Source: an uncultured Mucilaginibacter sp.
GTDB lineage: Bacteria; Bacteroidota; Bacteroidia; Sphingobacteriales; Sphingobacteriaceae
Direction of reading: 5' to 3'
Length of the DNA stretch: 64,000 nt
NCBI GenBank assembly: GCA_913775265.1
Contig: CAJYJH010000045.1
Coordinates: 27,228 to 91,227, forward strand
The number at the start of each line of letters is the position of its first letter. Positions within the stretch are counted from its first letter, which is position 1. The notes below the pieces were generated by a model. It did not search any database, was not told the origin of the DNA, and saw nothing but the letters and a program-made list of their open reading frames with translations. Shown piece after piece: positions 6,886 through 16,691 of the stretch. The translations under genes and the position numbers were made by a program.

Positions 6886-9446
6886 GTACGGCATCCGATC
6901 ATACTAACCTGAGCCGCCCGGTTAAATGGAGCTGGCTGTTCACCATGGCCTGGCGCGATAGCCGGCGCAACCGCTCGCGGTTGTTTTTATTCATCTCGTC
7001 TATCGTGTTGGGTATTGCCGCGCTGGTGGCTATTTACTCGTTTGGCTATAATTTGCGTGCAGATATCGACTCGCAGGCCGCCACGTTGGTAGGCGCCGAT
7101 TTGGTGATATCGGGCAACCGCGCGCCCGATAAGCAAATACAGCCCTTGTTAGATAGCCTGGGCGACAGCCGTTCGCAGGAGCGCAACTTTGCATCCATGG
7201 TGTACTTTACCAAAAGTAACGATACCCGGCTGGTACAAATTAAAGCCCTGCAAGGCGAATATCCTTATTACGGCAGTATCGAAACCACACCTTTACAAGC
7301 CTCAACCGATTTTAGAAAAGGCAAATATGCACTGGTGGATGCCGCGCTAATGCAGCAGTACAAAGCCAGTATCAACGACTCATTAAAAATAGGGAAGCTT
7401 ACCTTCAAAATTGCCGGAATACTTAACCAGGCGCCCGGCCAAACCGGGTTGGCAGCGGGTGTAGCACCCGTGGTTTACATCCCGATGCAATACCTGGACT
7501 CGACCGGTTTGCTGGGCAACGGCAGCCGCATATCTTACAACTACTATTACAAGTTTAACGGCAAAACTGATGTAGATAAACTGGCCGATGGCCTCGACGA
7601 CCGGCTGGACAAAAACAGTTTGCATTACGAAACCATCCAAACCCGTAAAGACAACACCGGCCGTGCCTTTAGCGACCTGAACCGCTTTTTATCTTTAGTT
7701 GGCTTTATTGCTTTGCTGTTAGGCTGTATCGGCGTAGCCAGCGCCACCCAGATTTATGTGCGCGAAAAGGTGGCTTCTATAGCTATCTTACGCTGTTTGG
7801 GCGTAAAGGCGTCCGAAGCGTTCTTGATCTTTTTAATCCAGATTGCAGGTATAGGCCTTATCGGCTCCGTCATCGGTGCATTTTTAGGTGCGGCGGTGCA
7901 GTTGGTGTTGCCGGTAGTGTTCAAAGATTTTCTGCCTTTCGAAATTACCACCACCATATCGTGGGTGGCCGTAGGGCAGGGCATCATTTTAGGTATTATT
8001 GTGTCGGTGCTGTTTGCGCTGCTGCCCTTAATCAGCATCCGCAATATATCGCCGTTAAATACGCTGCGCTCGGCTTTCGAGAATGCAACTACCCAGCGCG
8101 ATCCTTTCCGCTGGCTGGTTTACCTGCTCATTTTAGGATTTGTGGTTGGGTTTAGCTACTTGCAATTACAATCGTGGCAGGCCAGTGCGGCGTTTACCGC
8201 AGCTTTATTTGTAGCCTTTTTACTGCTCACGTTAACCGCCCTGCTACTAATGCGGGTGATTAAACTGGTGATGAAAGCTTCATGGAGTTACCTGGTACGC
8301 CAGGGCTTTGCTAATTTGTATAGGCCCAATAACCAGACCGTTATTTTGATGGTATCTATCGGGTTAAGCACAGCGTTTATTTGTTTGCTCATTTTTATAC
8401 AGGCTTTGCTCATTAAGCAGGTTACGCTGTCTACCAGCGGTAATCAGCCCAACATGATTTTGTTCGATATCCAGACCGATCAGGAAAAAGGCGTGTTAAA
8501 TATTACCAAAAGTTTTAAAATGCCGGTGCTACAGCAGGTGCCCATCATCAGCATTAAGCTCGAAAGCGTTAATGGTAAAACAGCAGCGTCATTACCTAAA
8601 GATAGTACGGCCGACAAAATGCGCCGGGCCTACGGCTATGAGTACCGCGTAACTTACCGCAACTTTTTAACCTCGTCAGAGAAAATATCCGAAGGTAAAT
8701 GGATAGGTGAGGCCAAAGAGGGTGAGGACGTGCCCGTATCGGTTGACGAGCGGCTGGCGCGCCGGTTGAAGTTGAAGCTGAACGACAAGCTGGTGTTTAA
8801 CGTGCAGGGCACACCCATGAATACCTACGTAGCCAGTTTTCGGAAGGTGAACTGGAACAAGGTGCAAACCAACTTTCAGGTGGTGTTCCCGAATGGCGCG
8901 TTGGAGCAGGCCCCGCAAACGCATGTGCTGTTAACGCACGTGCCATCAAGCGGCGTATCGGCTAAATACCAGCAGGCCGTGGTAAAAGGCTACCCCAACA
9001 TATCTATTGTTGATTTGGGGCTGGTGCTCACCATATTGGACCAGATACTGGACAAAATTAGCTACGTCATCAAGTTTATGAGCGGCTTTAGCATTGCTAC
9101 GGGTATTATTGTGTTGATTGCCTCGGTACGCATCAGTAAATACCAGCGTATCAAAGAAAGTGTACTGCTGCGCACCCTTGGCGGCAGCCGCAAGCAAATA
9201 CTGGTTATAACGGCTTTGGAGTATTTGTTTTTGGGTGCGTTATCAGCGCTTACAGGCATTGTAATTGCCATTGCCGGGAGCTGGCTGTTGGCTAAATACA
9301 GCTTCGAAATACCATTCCAGGTAAGTTACGCACCGGCTGGCATACTGTTTGGACTTACCGTGGCATTAACCATTACCATTGGTTTGCTCAACAGCAGGGG
9401 CGTGCTTAACCGGCCGCCGCTGGAGGTGCTCAGATCAGATACATAA
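6882..9446 (+). CDS. ybbP: ABC transporter permease, YbbP-like with two FtsX domains
   Basis: The 854-residue inner-membrane protein has an N-terminal anchor helix (residues ~30-52), a large periplasmic core, and two FtsX/MacB-type membrane blocks, at ~265-395 with KVASIAILRCLGVKASEA and at ~725-850 with KESVLLRTLGGSRKQILVI, plus extra helices around 410-510. This ten-helix layout is the YbbP type rather than the four-helix MacB type. It is translationally coupled to the ATPase upstream and followed 14 bp later by a lipoprotein esterase. A link between lipid or lipoprotein handling and the esterase is inferred from this order. Confidence 0.9.
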   Translation: MSTASDHTNLSRPVKWSWLFTMAWRDSRRNRSRLFLFISSIVLGIAALVAIYSFGYNLRADIDSQAATLVGADLVISGNRAPDKQIQPLLDSLGDSRSQERNFASMVYFTKSNDTRLVQIKALQGEYPYYGSIETTPLQASTDFRKGKYALVDAALMQQYKASINDSLKIGKLTFKIAGILNQAPGQTGLAAGVAPVVYIPMQYLDSTGLLGNGSRISYNYYYKFNGKTDVDKLADGLDDRLDKNSLHYETIQTRKDNTGRAFSDLNRFLSLVGFIALLLGCIGVASATQIYVREKVASIAILRCLGVKASEAFLIFLIQIAGIGLIGSVIGAFLGAAVQLVLPVVFKDFLPFEITTTISWVAVGQGIILGIIVSVLFALLPLISIRNISPLNTLRSAFENATTQRDPFRWLVYLLILGFVVGFSYLQLQSWQASAAFTAALFVAFLLLTLTALLLMRVIKLVMKASWSYLVRQGFANLYRPNNQTVILMVSIGLSTAFICLLIFIQALLIKQVTLSTSGNQPNMILFDIQTDQEKGVLNITKSFKMPVLQQVPIISIKLESVNGKTAASLPKDSTADKMRRAYGYEYRVTYRNFLTSSEKISEGKWIGEAKEGEDVPVSVDERLARRLKLKLNDKLVFNVQGTPMNTYVASFRKVNWNKVQTNFQVVFPNGALEQAPQTHVLLTHVPSSGVSAKYQQAVVKGYPNISIVDLGLVLTILDQILDKISYVIKFMSGFSIATGIIVLIASVRISKYQRIKESVLLRTLGGSRKQILVITALEYLFLGALSALTGIVIAIAGSWLLAKYSFEIPFQVSYAPAGILFGLTVALTITIGLLNSRGVLNRPPLEVLRSDT

Positions 9447-9460
9447 GCAGAACATAACCT

Positions 9461-10147
9461 ATGCAATTACTTAAAATAAAAACTTTTTTACTCGCGGGCT
9501 TCATGAGCCTGGTTGCCTGTCAGAATGCTAACAATACGCAAACCGAAAGCAGTGCCGGGCAAACCGCAGCTAAAGACAGCACTTCAAAACCAACTAAAAC
9601 GGTACTGTTTTTTGGCGATAGCTTAACCGCCGGTTACGGCCTGGACGATCCGGCTACCGATGCTTATCCAAGTGTGATCCAGAAAAAAATTACGCAGGAA
9701 GGCTTCCCGTACAAAGTAGTAAATGCCGGCAATAGCGGCGAAACCAGCGCCGGGGGCCGCAGCCGTATCGACTGGGTGCTGAAGCAAAAAGTAGATGTTT
9801 TTGTGCTGGAACTGGGTGCCAACGATGGCTTGCGCGGCATACCGGTTGCTACAACCGCCAGCAATCTGCAAAGCATTATCGATAAAGTAAAAGCCAAGTA
9901 CCCTAACGCCAAACTTATTATGGCCGGTATGCAGATACCGCCAAGCATGGGCGTAAGTTATGCTAAGCAGTTCAGGGATATGTTCCCCAAACTGGCGGTG
10001 AAAAATGATATGTTACTGATTCCGTTTTTATTGGAGGGCGTAGGCGGCAATGCCAAACTTAACCAGGCCGACGGCATACACCCCACCGCCGAGGGCGCCA
10101 AAATTGTAGCCGGTAATGTGTGGTCTATTTTGAAGGGGGTGTTGTAA
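9461..10147 (+). CDS. tesA: GDSL/SGNH-family arylesterase or lysophospholipase, lipoprotein
   Basis: The 228-residue protein has a lipoprotein signal with lipobox LVAC (Cys20) and a Ser/Thr-rich linker. The SGNH blocks follow: FFGDSLTAGYG (nucleophile Ser54), NAGNSGETSAGG, LGANDGLRG (Asn121) and DGIHPT (Asp204, His207). The enzyme hydrolyses short acyl esters, thioesters or lysophospholipids at the periplasmic face. In Proteobacteria TesA is a soluble periplasmic enzyme; here the lipid anchor is the main difference. It is the last gene of the ybbA-ybbP operon. Confidence 0.92.
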   Translation: MQLLKIKTFLLAGFMSLVACQNANNTQTESSAGQTAAKDSTSKPTKTVLFFGDSLTAGYGLDDPATDAYPSVIQKKITQEGFPYKVVNAGNSGETSAGGRSRIDWVLKQKVDVFVLELGANDGLRGIPVATTASNLQSIIDKVKAKYPNAKLIMAGMQIPPSMGVSYAKQFRDMFPKLAVKNDMLLIPFLLEGVGGNAKLNQADGIHPTAEGAKIVAGNVWSILKGVL

Positions 10148-10498
10148 GACTGTAGATAAAATCAAATAATAGACTATCGCGTCTTTGCGAGGTACTGGCG
10201 CTATATGTTTAAGCTAAGCCAGCGTTTAGGATAGGCGTATTATTTATCCGGCGTTTAGTAGTGCTAAAGAGGTAGTGCCCGGATGTCTTAGTGAAGAGAT
10301 TTTGTTTTATGGTATTAAAACAATTTTATCGGCGTTAAAAGTTATAATACGAACGCAAACTGGTAAGAGTATTTATCGAGCTCACATTTTCAGAATACTG
10401 TTACAGAATTGTAAAAGCCCTGCGCAAAGCATTGCTATCACTCTTATCTATGTTGGCCGAAGAATGGTTTAAAGATTATTTTCCTTAGTTTGTTGAAG
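10148..10498. other. AT-rich gap without a supported gene
   Basis: These 351 bases hold only a 65-codon open frame (10275-10472) with no recognisable protein features. No strong terminator or promoter was found. The base composition turns clearly AT-rich here and stays so to about 11.48 kb. Confidence 0.4.
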
Positions 10499-11062
10499 AT
10501 GAAGAATTTTCTGCTAACGCTTGTCTATCCTGTATTTCCTGGAAGAATTAAGTTCTATCAGAATTTACTTTTAATTATCGCAGGTGCAACGCTAATGCTT
10601 TCATTAGCGTTATCGTGGTTCGATAACCATCAGATATCTATTGCTGCAAGCAGTCTATTTGATATAGGTATTGTACTTACGATCTTTTTAATTTTTTTGA
10701 GTATACCCTTTTTGTTCAAAATAATAGAGATAACTCCTATAAAGAATGGGATAATTTCTTTTAATCAAAAGCATACCCCGACAAAAATAGACATTCGCGA
10801 ACTACATTTTATTCTTAACATAGACCGAAAATTATTTATTGAGGGAAAGCCTACTGTAATCGAAGCGAAGGATCTAACTACGTGGGGTAATTATATCGTT
10901 TTACCTGCTACAAGCTCAGCCAGCAATACGTTTATACCTTTCATTCCAGACGAAAGCTTTTTAGAAATAATACCACAATTAAACTTTGTCACTTATAAAC
11001 ACAGTTCGATTTTGATGCTCGATACAAAAGATTTTATAAAGAACTTTGTGGATGGGTTTTGA
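10499..11062 (+). CDS. Hypothetical membrane protein with two helices
   Basis: I do not recognise this 187-residue protein. ATG 10499 (MKNFLLTLVYPVF) is preferred over an in-frame TTG nine bases upstream. It has two hydrophobic segments, at about residues 20-40 (NLLLIIAGATLMLSLALSWF) and 52-76 (FDIGIVLTIFLIFLSIPFLF), then a soluble C-terminal half with alternating hydrophobic residues, probably beta-rich and cytoplasmic. The gene is much richer in A+T than the genes around it and stands alone between two empty gaps, which suggests recent acquisition or weak selection. No function can be given. Confidence 0.65.
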   Translation: MKNFLLTLVYPVFPGRIKFYQNLLLIIAGATLMLSLALSWFDNHQISIAASSLFDIGIVLTIFLIFLSIPFLFKIIEITPIKNGIISFNQKHTPTKIDIRELHFILNIDRKLFIEGKPTVIEAKDLTTWGNYIVLPATSSASNTFIPFIPDESFLEIIPQLNFVTYKHSSILMLDTKDFIKNFVDGF

Positions 11063-11482
11063 TAAGGATCTTAGTAAGAATAAATATTAAAAGAAAAGGT
11101 AGGTCTTTAGGTTTGATAAATGAATAATAAGGAGAGTTGAGTATACGCAGTCTGATAGGCTTTCAACTCGATAAATTATTACTAATAGCTTAATAATTTA
11201 GTATTGATATCAAAAGTATTATTTTGTATTGTTTAGTATCACTTATTCGCTTCCTTCATATAAAATTCATTTTGGCAGTATAGCGGCATATTAGCTGGAA
11301 TTTATAACAGGAGGGATTGTTTTGCCCATTTACTCATCAATATACGTGAAATGCGAATGCCTCAAACACAACAAAATTCTGTTACGCTTTAACAAAACGG
11401 TAAACTAACAAATTATTGGAGACTTGCTGCTAAAAAAAGCCGTTAAGAAAATTCTCACCGGCCACCATATTTTAACTAAAAT
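11063..11482. other. AT-rich gap without a supported gene
   Basis: Nothing coding is visible in these 420 bases. They continue the AT-rich stretch that includes the hypothetical membrane protein. No convincing hairpin terminator was found. Confidence 0.4.
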
Positions 11483-12052
11483 TTACTTCTCCGCTATATA
11501 CCCATCATAAGATATGGCCGAGCGGTTGGTGATAATCACGCTTAAATTAGCATAGCCTTCGGGCGATACGCTGAGCGTAAGCCTGCGGTTGTACTTGGCA
11601 TCCTGCGGGGTGATTATAATTGTAGTGATTCTCTTCTTATTAGTCTTGCTGGTATATCCAAACTTGGTCGACTTAAACATGACGCCGTTATCGTTACTGT
11701 TGGCGTTATAGGCAACGTCAAACTGGCCGCGCCCATAATAAGGCAGGTAGGCAATCACCGAGTCGGGGCGTATGGTCAAGTCGTAATTGTAATTCAGGTA
11801 AATGTGCCCGGTGCCGTCGGGCGAAAAGTTGAACAGACGGCCATTTAAGGAAGTTACACCGCCACCCAGCGGGTTAGCATATTGCGCCTTAAAAACAAAG
11901 CGACGGCTCTCCAGTAGCTTTTTAACGTCTGCTTCTTTCATGGCCTTACGTTCAGCACGGGTTTCGCGCCTGGTAGTGTCTTGTGCAAAGGTATATACTA
12001 TGCCTGCCGTTAAAAGGCATACGGTCAGCATAATATGTTTAAGTAATTTCAT
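11483..12052 (-). CDS. DUF4251 domain-containing secreted protein
   Basis: The 189-residue protein has a signal peptide (MKLLKHIMLTVCLLTAGIVYTFA). A charged linker (RRETRAERKAMKEADVKKLLES) leads into the DUF4251 core: FVFKAQYANPLGG, LNYNYDLTIRPDSVIAYLPYYGR and the late SVSPEGYANLSVI. This family is almost confined to Bacteroidota, is exported to the periplasm and has no known function. The gene is alone, facing away from anmK across a 393-bp region. Confidence 0.85.
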   Translation of the reverse strand: MKLLKHIMLTVCLLTAGIVYTFAQDTTRRETRAERKAMKEADVKKLLESRRFVFKAQYANPLGGGVTSLNGRLFNFSPDGTGHIYLNYNYDLTIRPDSVIAYLPYYGRGQFDVAYNANSNDNGVMFKSTKFGYTSKTNKKRITTIIITPQDAKYNRRLTLSVSPEGYANLSVIITNRSAISYDGYIAEK

Positions 12053-12350
12053 AAGCTCTATGGTTTAATACGTTGCTAATCAGTTAACGTTAAAAGTAAT
12101 TCGACAGGTAATTTGTTTCGCAACCAAAATATTAGACCATAAAAAAGGCTTCCGGTTTAGCTGATTATTAACAAATTGTATCTGCTGGTTTGATTCCGGC
12201 ACTGGGTTGAACGAGGGGGTTGGTGTTTTGCGAATGTTTATTTGATAAAAAATACATTTACTTGGTTGAGTGAGGCACAGGTGTGCTTCCATATTAGCAA
12301 CGAGTAGGGGGCACGGTTTTAAAATCAAAAATTGAGCAAGTAATTTGCAT

Positions 12351-12405
12351 TTAAGTTAACGTAAAGCTAACTTAACCGATGTATTACGCCGGCTTTCTGC
12401 CGGCG
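12351..12405 (+). promoter_or_regulatory. Candidate operator and leader hairpin upstream of anmK
   Basis: TTAAGTTA (12351-12358) and TAACTTAA (12368-12375) form a perfect 8-bp inverted repeat with a 9-bp spacer, just after a near -7 element (TAATTTG, 12341-12347). A GC-rich stem-loop CGCCGGC-TTTCT-GCCGGCG follows at 12387-12405, about 40 bp before the start codon. The rest of gap 12053-12445 shows no gene. Confidence 0.5.
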
Positions 12406-12445
12406 GTCGTCCAGCAAACCGTTCTCTGCTTTCTCAAACTATTTT

Positions 12446-13639
12446 ATGAATGTAAACATCCAAAAGTTATATACTATTGCGGCTAAACCTGTTCGTACCA
12501 TTATCGGCCTCATGTCGGGCACATCGTTCGATGGGCTTGATATTGCGTTATGCCAATTCACAGGTAGTGGTCCGGGCGCGCCCGTCAGCATCAAACATTT
12601 TATTACCAAAGAATATACCGCAAAGTTCAAAGAAGAAATAAAAACCATATTTGCCAGCCACCACGCCGACCTGGAAAAAGTAACCGTGCTTAACGCCTAT
12701 ATAGGCACTTACTATGCCCAACTGATTAATGAATGCCTAACCGACTGGGGATTGAGCGCCGATGAAGTAGACCTGATTGCCAGCCACGGGCAAACCATTT
12801 TTCATGCCCCTAAGCATTCACATCCGCACGACCATTACGCCAACGCTACCCTGCAAATAGGCGATGCCGACCACCTGAGTGTTAAGACAGGTATCATTAC
12901 CCTCAGCGATTTCAGGCAGAAACATATCGCTGCCGGTGGCGAGGGCGCACCGCTGGCCGTTTATGGCGATTACCTGATATTTTCAGATCCGCGCGAAAAC
13001 CGTGTACTGCTCAACATTGGTGGTATTGCCAATTTTACCTACCTGCCCGCCGGACAGCCGGCCGGCTTTTTCTCTACAGATGTTGGGCCGGGTAATACAT
13101 TAATGGACCAGTACGTGCAGATGCGTTATCCCGGTCAGTATTATGATAAAGACTCGGCATTGGCATCACAGGGAAAAATTAATGAGGCTTTGCTGGATGA
13201 GTTGTTGAAGAACGATTTTTTTGAGGCACCATTTCCAAAAACCACGGGGCCTGAGTTGTTTAACCTAAATTATCTCAATCAAGCTATGGCTAATTCAAAG
13301 CAAGCTGGTATATCAAACCATGATGTATTGGCTACGCTGGCAGCCTTTTCGGCCGAAAGCATCATTAAAGCGATTGAGAGTACCGTAGGCAGCGGAAACA
13401 ACTTCGAAATTTATGTGAGCGGCGGCGGTATGTACAACCCGTCATTGCTAAGCCATCTGCAAAGCCATTTCAGCAAAGACATCCAATCAACCGATGTTTT
13501 CGGCATAAACCCGGACGCTAAAGAAGCGGTGCTTTTCGCGCTGCTGGCCAACGAGGCCGTGGCGGGTAATCTGGATAGCCTGAGCCCTACGGCAGGCATC
13601 CCTAAAGTATCTATGGGTAAGGTAAGCTTCCCGTTATAA
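12446..13639 (+). CDS. anmK: Anhydro-N-acetylmuramic acid kinase
   Basis: The 397-residue protein carries IGLMSGTSFDGLDIAL, the AnmK ATP-binding start, then ASHGQTIFHAP, LNIGGIANFTYLP and FSTDVGPGNTLMDQY, in which the Asp is the catalytic base of the family, and ends with the GGGMYNP nucleotide-binding segment. It phosphorylates 1,6-anhydroMurNAc to MurNAc-6-phosphate in the cytoplasm, a step of cell-wall recycling that needs MurQ next. No murQ is in this window. The gene leads a four-gene row with SusC, SusD and a beta-lactamase-family hydrolase, spaced by only 31, 18 and 56 bp. Confidence 0.95.
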   Translation: MNVNIQKLYTIAAKPVRTIIGLMSGTSFDGLDIALCQFTGSGPGAPVSIKHFITKEYTAKFKEEIKTIFASHHADLEKVTVLNAYIGTYYAQLINECLTDWGLSADEVDLIASHGQTIFHAPKHSHPHDHYANATLQIGDADHLSVKTGIITLSDFRQKHIAAGGEGAPLAVYGDYLIFSDPRENRVLLNIGGIANFTYLPAGQPAGFFSTDVGPGNTLMDQYVQMRYPGQYYDKDSALASQGKINEALLDELLKNDFFEAPFPKTTGPELFNLNYLNQAMANSKQAGISNHDVLATLAAFSAESIIKAIESTVGSGNNFEIYVSGGGMYNPSLLSHLQSHFSKDIQSTDVFGINPDAKEAVLFALLANEAVAGNLDSLSPTAGIPKVSMGKVSFPL

Positions 13640-13670
13640 AACACGCATTATTCACTTAATTATTTCATAT

Positions 13671-16600
13671 ATGAACCAACTTTTACAGTGTTTAAAAACA
13701 GCAAGAGTACTGCCTGCACTGCTCATGATGCTGTGTTCGGCACAGTTTGCCCTGGCGCAAAACCGGCAAACTGTTAAAGGGGTAATCAGGGATGCCCGCA
13801 ACAAGGAGCCGGTTATCGGTGCGGTTATCCGGCTTTCGGGCACCAACATGGGTACAGCTACCGACATCAATGGTAATTATACCTTAAATGTCAGCGTTGC
13901 CAACGGAAACTACACGCTAAACATCACTTATACAGGCTACAAGCCGGTAAGCCGGGCGGTAACCTTAAACCAAAGCCCGGTAACGGTGGATGTTGATATT
14001 ACCGAAGATGCGTTAAACCTGAACGAAGTAGTAGTGACCGGTACCGGTGCAGCTACCAGCAAAAAGCAACTGGGCAATGCCATCTCTACGGTGTCATCTA
14101 AAGATTTAGAAAACAGTGTAGCTACTTCTATCGACCAGGCACTTGCCGGTAAAGTAGCCGGTGCACAGATCTCACAAAACTCGGGTAACCCAGCCGGTGG
14201 TATCAGTGTACGCCTGCGGGGTAACAGCACCATTGCCGGTTCGAGCGACCCATTGTATATTGTAGACGGTGTTATTGTGAACAACAGCTCGGCTGAGTTA
14301 GTAGATTTAGGTGGCTATTCACAGAACCGTTTGGTAGACATTAATCCTGCCGATATTGACCACATCGAAATTATCAAAGGTGCGGCCGGTGCTGCCATCT
14401 ACGGTTCACGGGCAAGCAACGGGGTGGTACAGATTTTTACCAAGCGCGGTAAATCAGGCAAACCGGTGGTCAGCGTGTCCACGCAGTTTAGGTCAAACAG
14501 TTTGCGCAAAAAGCTGGCTTTTAATGATTACCCTTTTCGTTTTGCTAACAACACCGTTACCGACTTGACTCAGGTGCCAGTAGAACGCTACGACCTGCAA
14601 AAAGAAATTTTCAGGGATGCCTGGGGTAACGAAAGCAACGTGTCTGTTTCGGGCGGATCCGATAATACAACCTATTACATGAGCGGTAGTTATTTAGGTA
14701 ACCAGGGTATTATAGATCAAACCAACTTTCAGCGCGGTACAGCCCGCGTAAGGGTAGATCAGCGTTTGAATAATTGGCTCAAAGTTTCGCTGGGTTTAAA
14801 CTACTCGCTCAGCGGTAGTAAAGAGATACCTAACGGAGGTATCAACGAGGCCTACGGCGCGCTAACCGGTTTTATCTTTGCCAACAATTTTGTAAATCCT
14901 TACCCTAATCCGGTTACAGGTTTGTACCCAAGTTTGGCTCCAACCGGCTTATTGCGTACCAATCCGTTAGAGGCTATCAACCGGTTTAATTTTAATCAAA
15001 AAACCAGCCGTTTGATAGGCGATTTACAGGTGAATATGACACCGGTTAAAAACCTTGCCATCAATTATACTTTGGGTTACGACAACTCTACCCAACTGGC
15101 TACCGGTTATATTCCTATTGGCAACACAACGCCATCATTTGCTACCGGCTTTGCCCGCCGGGCCGATCGTATTGCGTTGTTGATGAACAACGATTTAAAT
15201 GTTAGCTATAAGGGGAAGATAGGCGAGTTTGAGTTTACTACCGCCGCCGGTGCTACAGCCCAAACCGAGCGTGTTAGCTTGTCGGGCATTACAGGCACGC
15301 AGTTAAGCCCTGGTAACCAGGTAGCTTCCAGCGGTACCAACTTAGTGGTAACCGACAACCGTTCTACCTTAAATATTTTAGGTTTTTATGCGCAGGAAAC
15401 CATTGGTTTTAAAAACAAACTATTTGTAACCGGTGCCGTACGTAATGATGTTGCTTCATCTTTCGGGCAAGAAAACCGCTGGCAGTATTATCCTAAGGTA
15501 AGTGGCACTTACTTGCTTTCTGAAGAAGACTTTTGGAAAAAGTCGGGTATCGGTTCGGTTTTCTCGGTGTTTAAACTAAGGGCTTCGTACGGTCAATCTG
15601 GTAATCTTACCGCTATTAATGCTTACGACCGTTTAACCAATTACACCGCAGCTTTATTGCCTAATTTGCCCGGTATAGCTGCGCCTTCGCAGTTAGGCAA
15701 TGCTACCGTAAAGCCCGAGCGCCAGATTGAAAAGGAAATAGGTTTGGATGCCAGCTTGCTGAACGACCGTTTAGGCTTTGAGTTTTCTTACTATAATAAG
15801 TCGGTTAAAGATTTACTACTGCTGGTTAACCTGCGGCCCACTACCGGATACCTGTCGCAGTATCAAAACATCGGCGACATGACCAATAAAGGTTTGGAGT
15901 TATTGGTAAGAGGTATCCCAATCCAGCACGAAAACTTTAAATGGAACACGTCTATTATCTTCAACAAAAACAAAAACAAGGTCTACAATATTCCGGGTGG
16001 ATTGCTCACCTTCCCAGGTGGTTTTGGTCAGGTTGCTGCAGTTGAGGGATATCCGCTGGGTGCCTTTTATGCTACGGCGTTTGCACGTAATCCCGATGGT
16101 TCATTACTGTTAACTCCGGCCGGTTTACCACAACGCGAAACTACCGGCCGTAATGCCGCGGGGCAACCGGCAGGTAATATTGTCAACAAAGTAATCGGTG
16201 ATCCAAATCCGCAATGGACAGGCTCGTTCATCAATGAGTTTACGGTAGGTAAAGATTTGTCTTTCCGTATGCAGTGGGATGCCTCTTACGGCGGACAGGT
16301 GTTTAACTTTACCAAGCGTGTAGGCGACCGCGACCTCTACGGTGGGTTGGCCGGTTACATTCCGGAATTAAAAGGCGAAGTGCCTAAAGGAACCTCAGCT
16401 GCTTTGTTTGCCATTATGGAAAACTGGATTGAGGATGGCTCGTATTTAAAACTGCGCGAAGTTTCTGCTTCCTATACATTGCGATTTAAGTTTTTAAACA
16501 ACAAACCTTTGCGGGTAACCCTGGCCGGGCGTAATCTACTTTCGATTGACAAGTACAGCGGTTGGGATCCTGAGACCAATGCTGCCGGCCAAAGCGGTGC

Positions 16601-16673
16601 AGTGCGCGGTTTCGACTTTGTGGAGGTACCTATCCCAAGAACCATTGCATTGGGCCTTAACTACAGTTTTTAA
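13671..16673 (+). CDS. SusC/RagA-family TonB-linked outer membrane protein
   Basis: The 1000-residue protein has a signal peptide ending near AQFALAQ and a carboxypeptidase-regulatory-like beta domain (residues ~33-115, VKGVIRDARNKEPVIGAVI). The plug domain starts at LNEVVVTGTG, contains the SusC signature DPLYIVDGVIVNN and IEIIKGAAGAAIYGSRASNG, and is followed by a 22-strand-type barrel ending in LGLNYSF with the terminal aromatic residue. It imports oligomers through the outer membrane with TonB energy together with SusD. Position after anmK suggests muropeptides or anhydro-disaccharides as the cargo (inference). Confidence 0.93.
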   Translation: MNQLLQCLKTARVLPALLMMLCSAQFALAQNRQTVKGVIRDARNKEPVIGAVIRLSGTNMGTATDINGNYTLNVSVANGNYTLNITYTGYKPVSRAVTLNQSPVTVDVDITEDALNLNEVVVTGTGAATSKKQLGNAISTVSSKDLENSVATSIDQALAGKVAGAQISQNSGNPAGGISVRLRGNSTIAGSSDPLYIVDGVIVNNSSAELVDLGGYSQNRLVDINPADIDHIEIIKGAAGAAIYGSRASNGVVQIFTKRGKSGKPVVSVSTQFRSNSLRKKLAFNDYPFRFANNTVTDLTQVPVERYDLQKEIFRDAWGNESNVSVSGGSDNTTYYMSGSYLGNQGIIDQTNFQRGTARVRVDQRLNNWLKVSLGLNYSLSGSKEIPNGGINEAYGALTGFIFANNFVNPYPNPVTGLYPSLAPTGLLRTNPLEAINRFNFNQKTSRLIGDLQVNMTPVKNLAINYTLGYDNSTQLATGYIPIGNTTPSFATGFARRADRIALLMNNDLNVSYKGKIGEFEFTTAAGATAQTERVSLSGITGTQLSPGNQVASSGTNLVVTDNRSTLNILGFYAQETIGFKNKLFVTGAVRNDVASSFGQENRWQYYPKVSGTYLLSEEDFWKKSGIGSVFSVFKLRASYGQSGNLTAINAYDRLTNYTAALLPNLPGIAAPSQLGNATVKPERQIEKEIGLDASLLNDRLGFEFSYYNKSVKDLLLLVNLRPTTGYLSQYQNIGDMTNKGLELLVRGIPIQHENFKWNTSIIFNKNKNKVYNIPGGLLTFPGGFGQVAAVEGYPLGAFYATAFARNPDGSLLLTPAGLPQRETTGRNAAGQPAGNIVNKVIGDPNPQWTGSFINEFTVGKDLSFRMQWDASYGGQVFNFTKRVGDRDLYGGLAGYIPELKGEVPKGTSAALFAIMENWIEDGSYLKLREVSASYTLRFKFLNNKPLRVTLAGRNLLSIDKYSGWDPETNAAGQSGAVRGFDFVEVPIPRTIALGLNYSF

Positions 16674-16691
16674 TTTATTTGAATAACGTTT

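Noticed and set aside
6231..6902. A 223-codon open frame opposite the ybbA-like gene
   Set aside because: Ser/Arg-rich antisense of an ABC ATPase; no domain of its own.
10275..10472. A 65-codon open frame downstream of the esterase gene
   Set aside because: No start context, signal, motif or neighbour supports it; AT-rich intergenic DNA.
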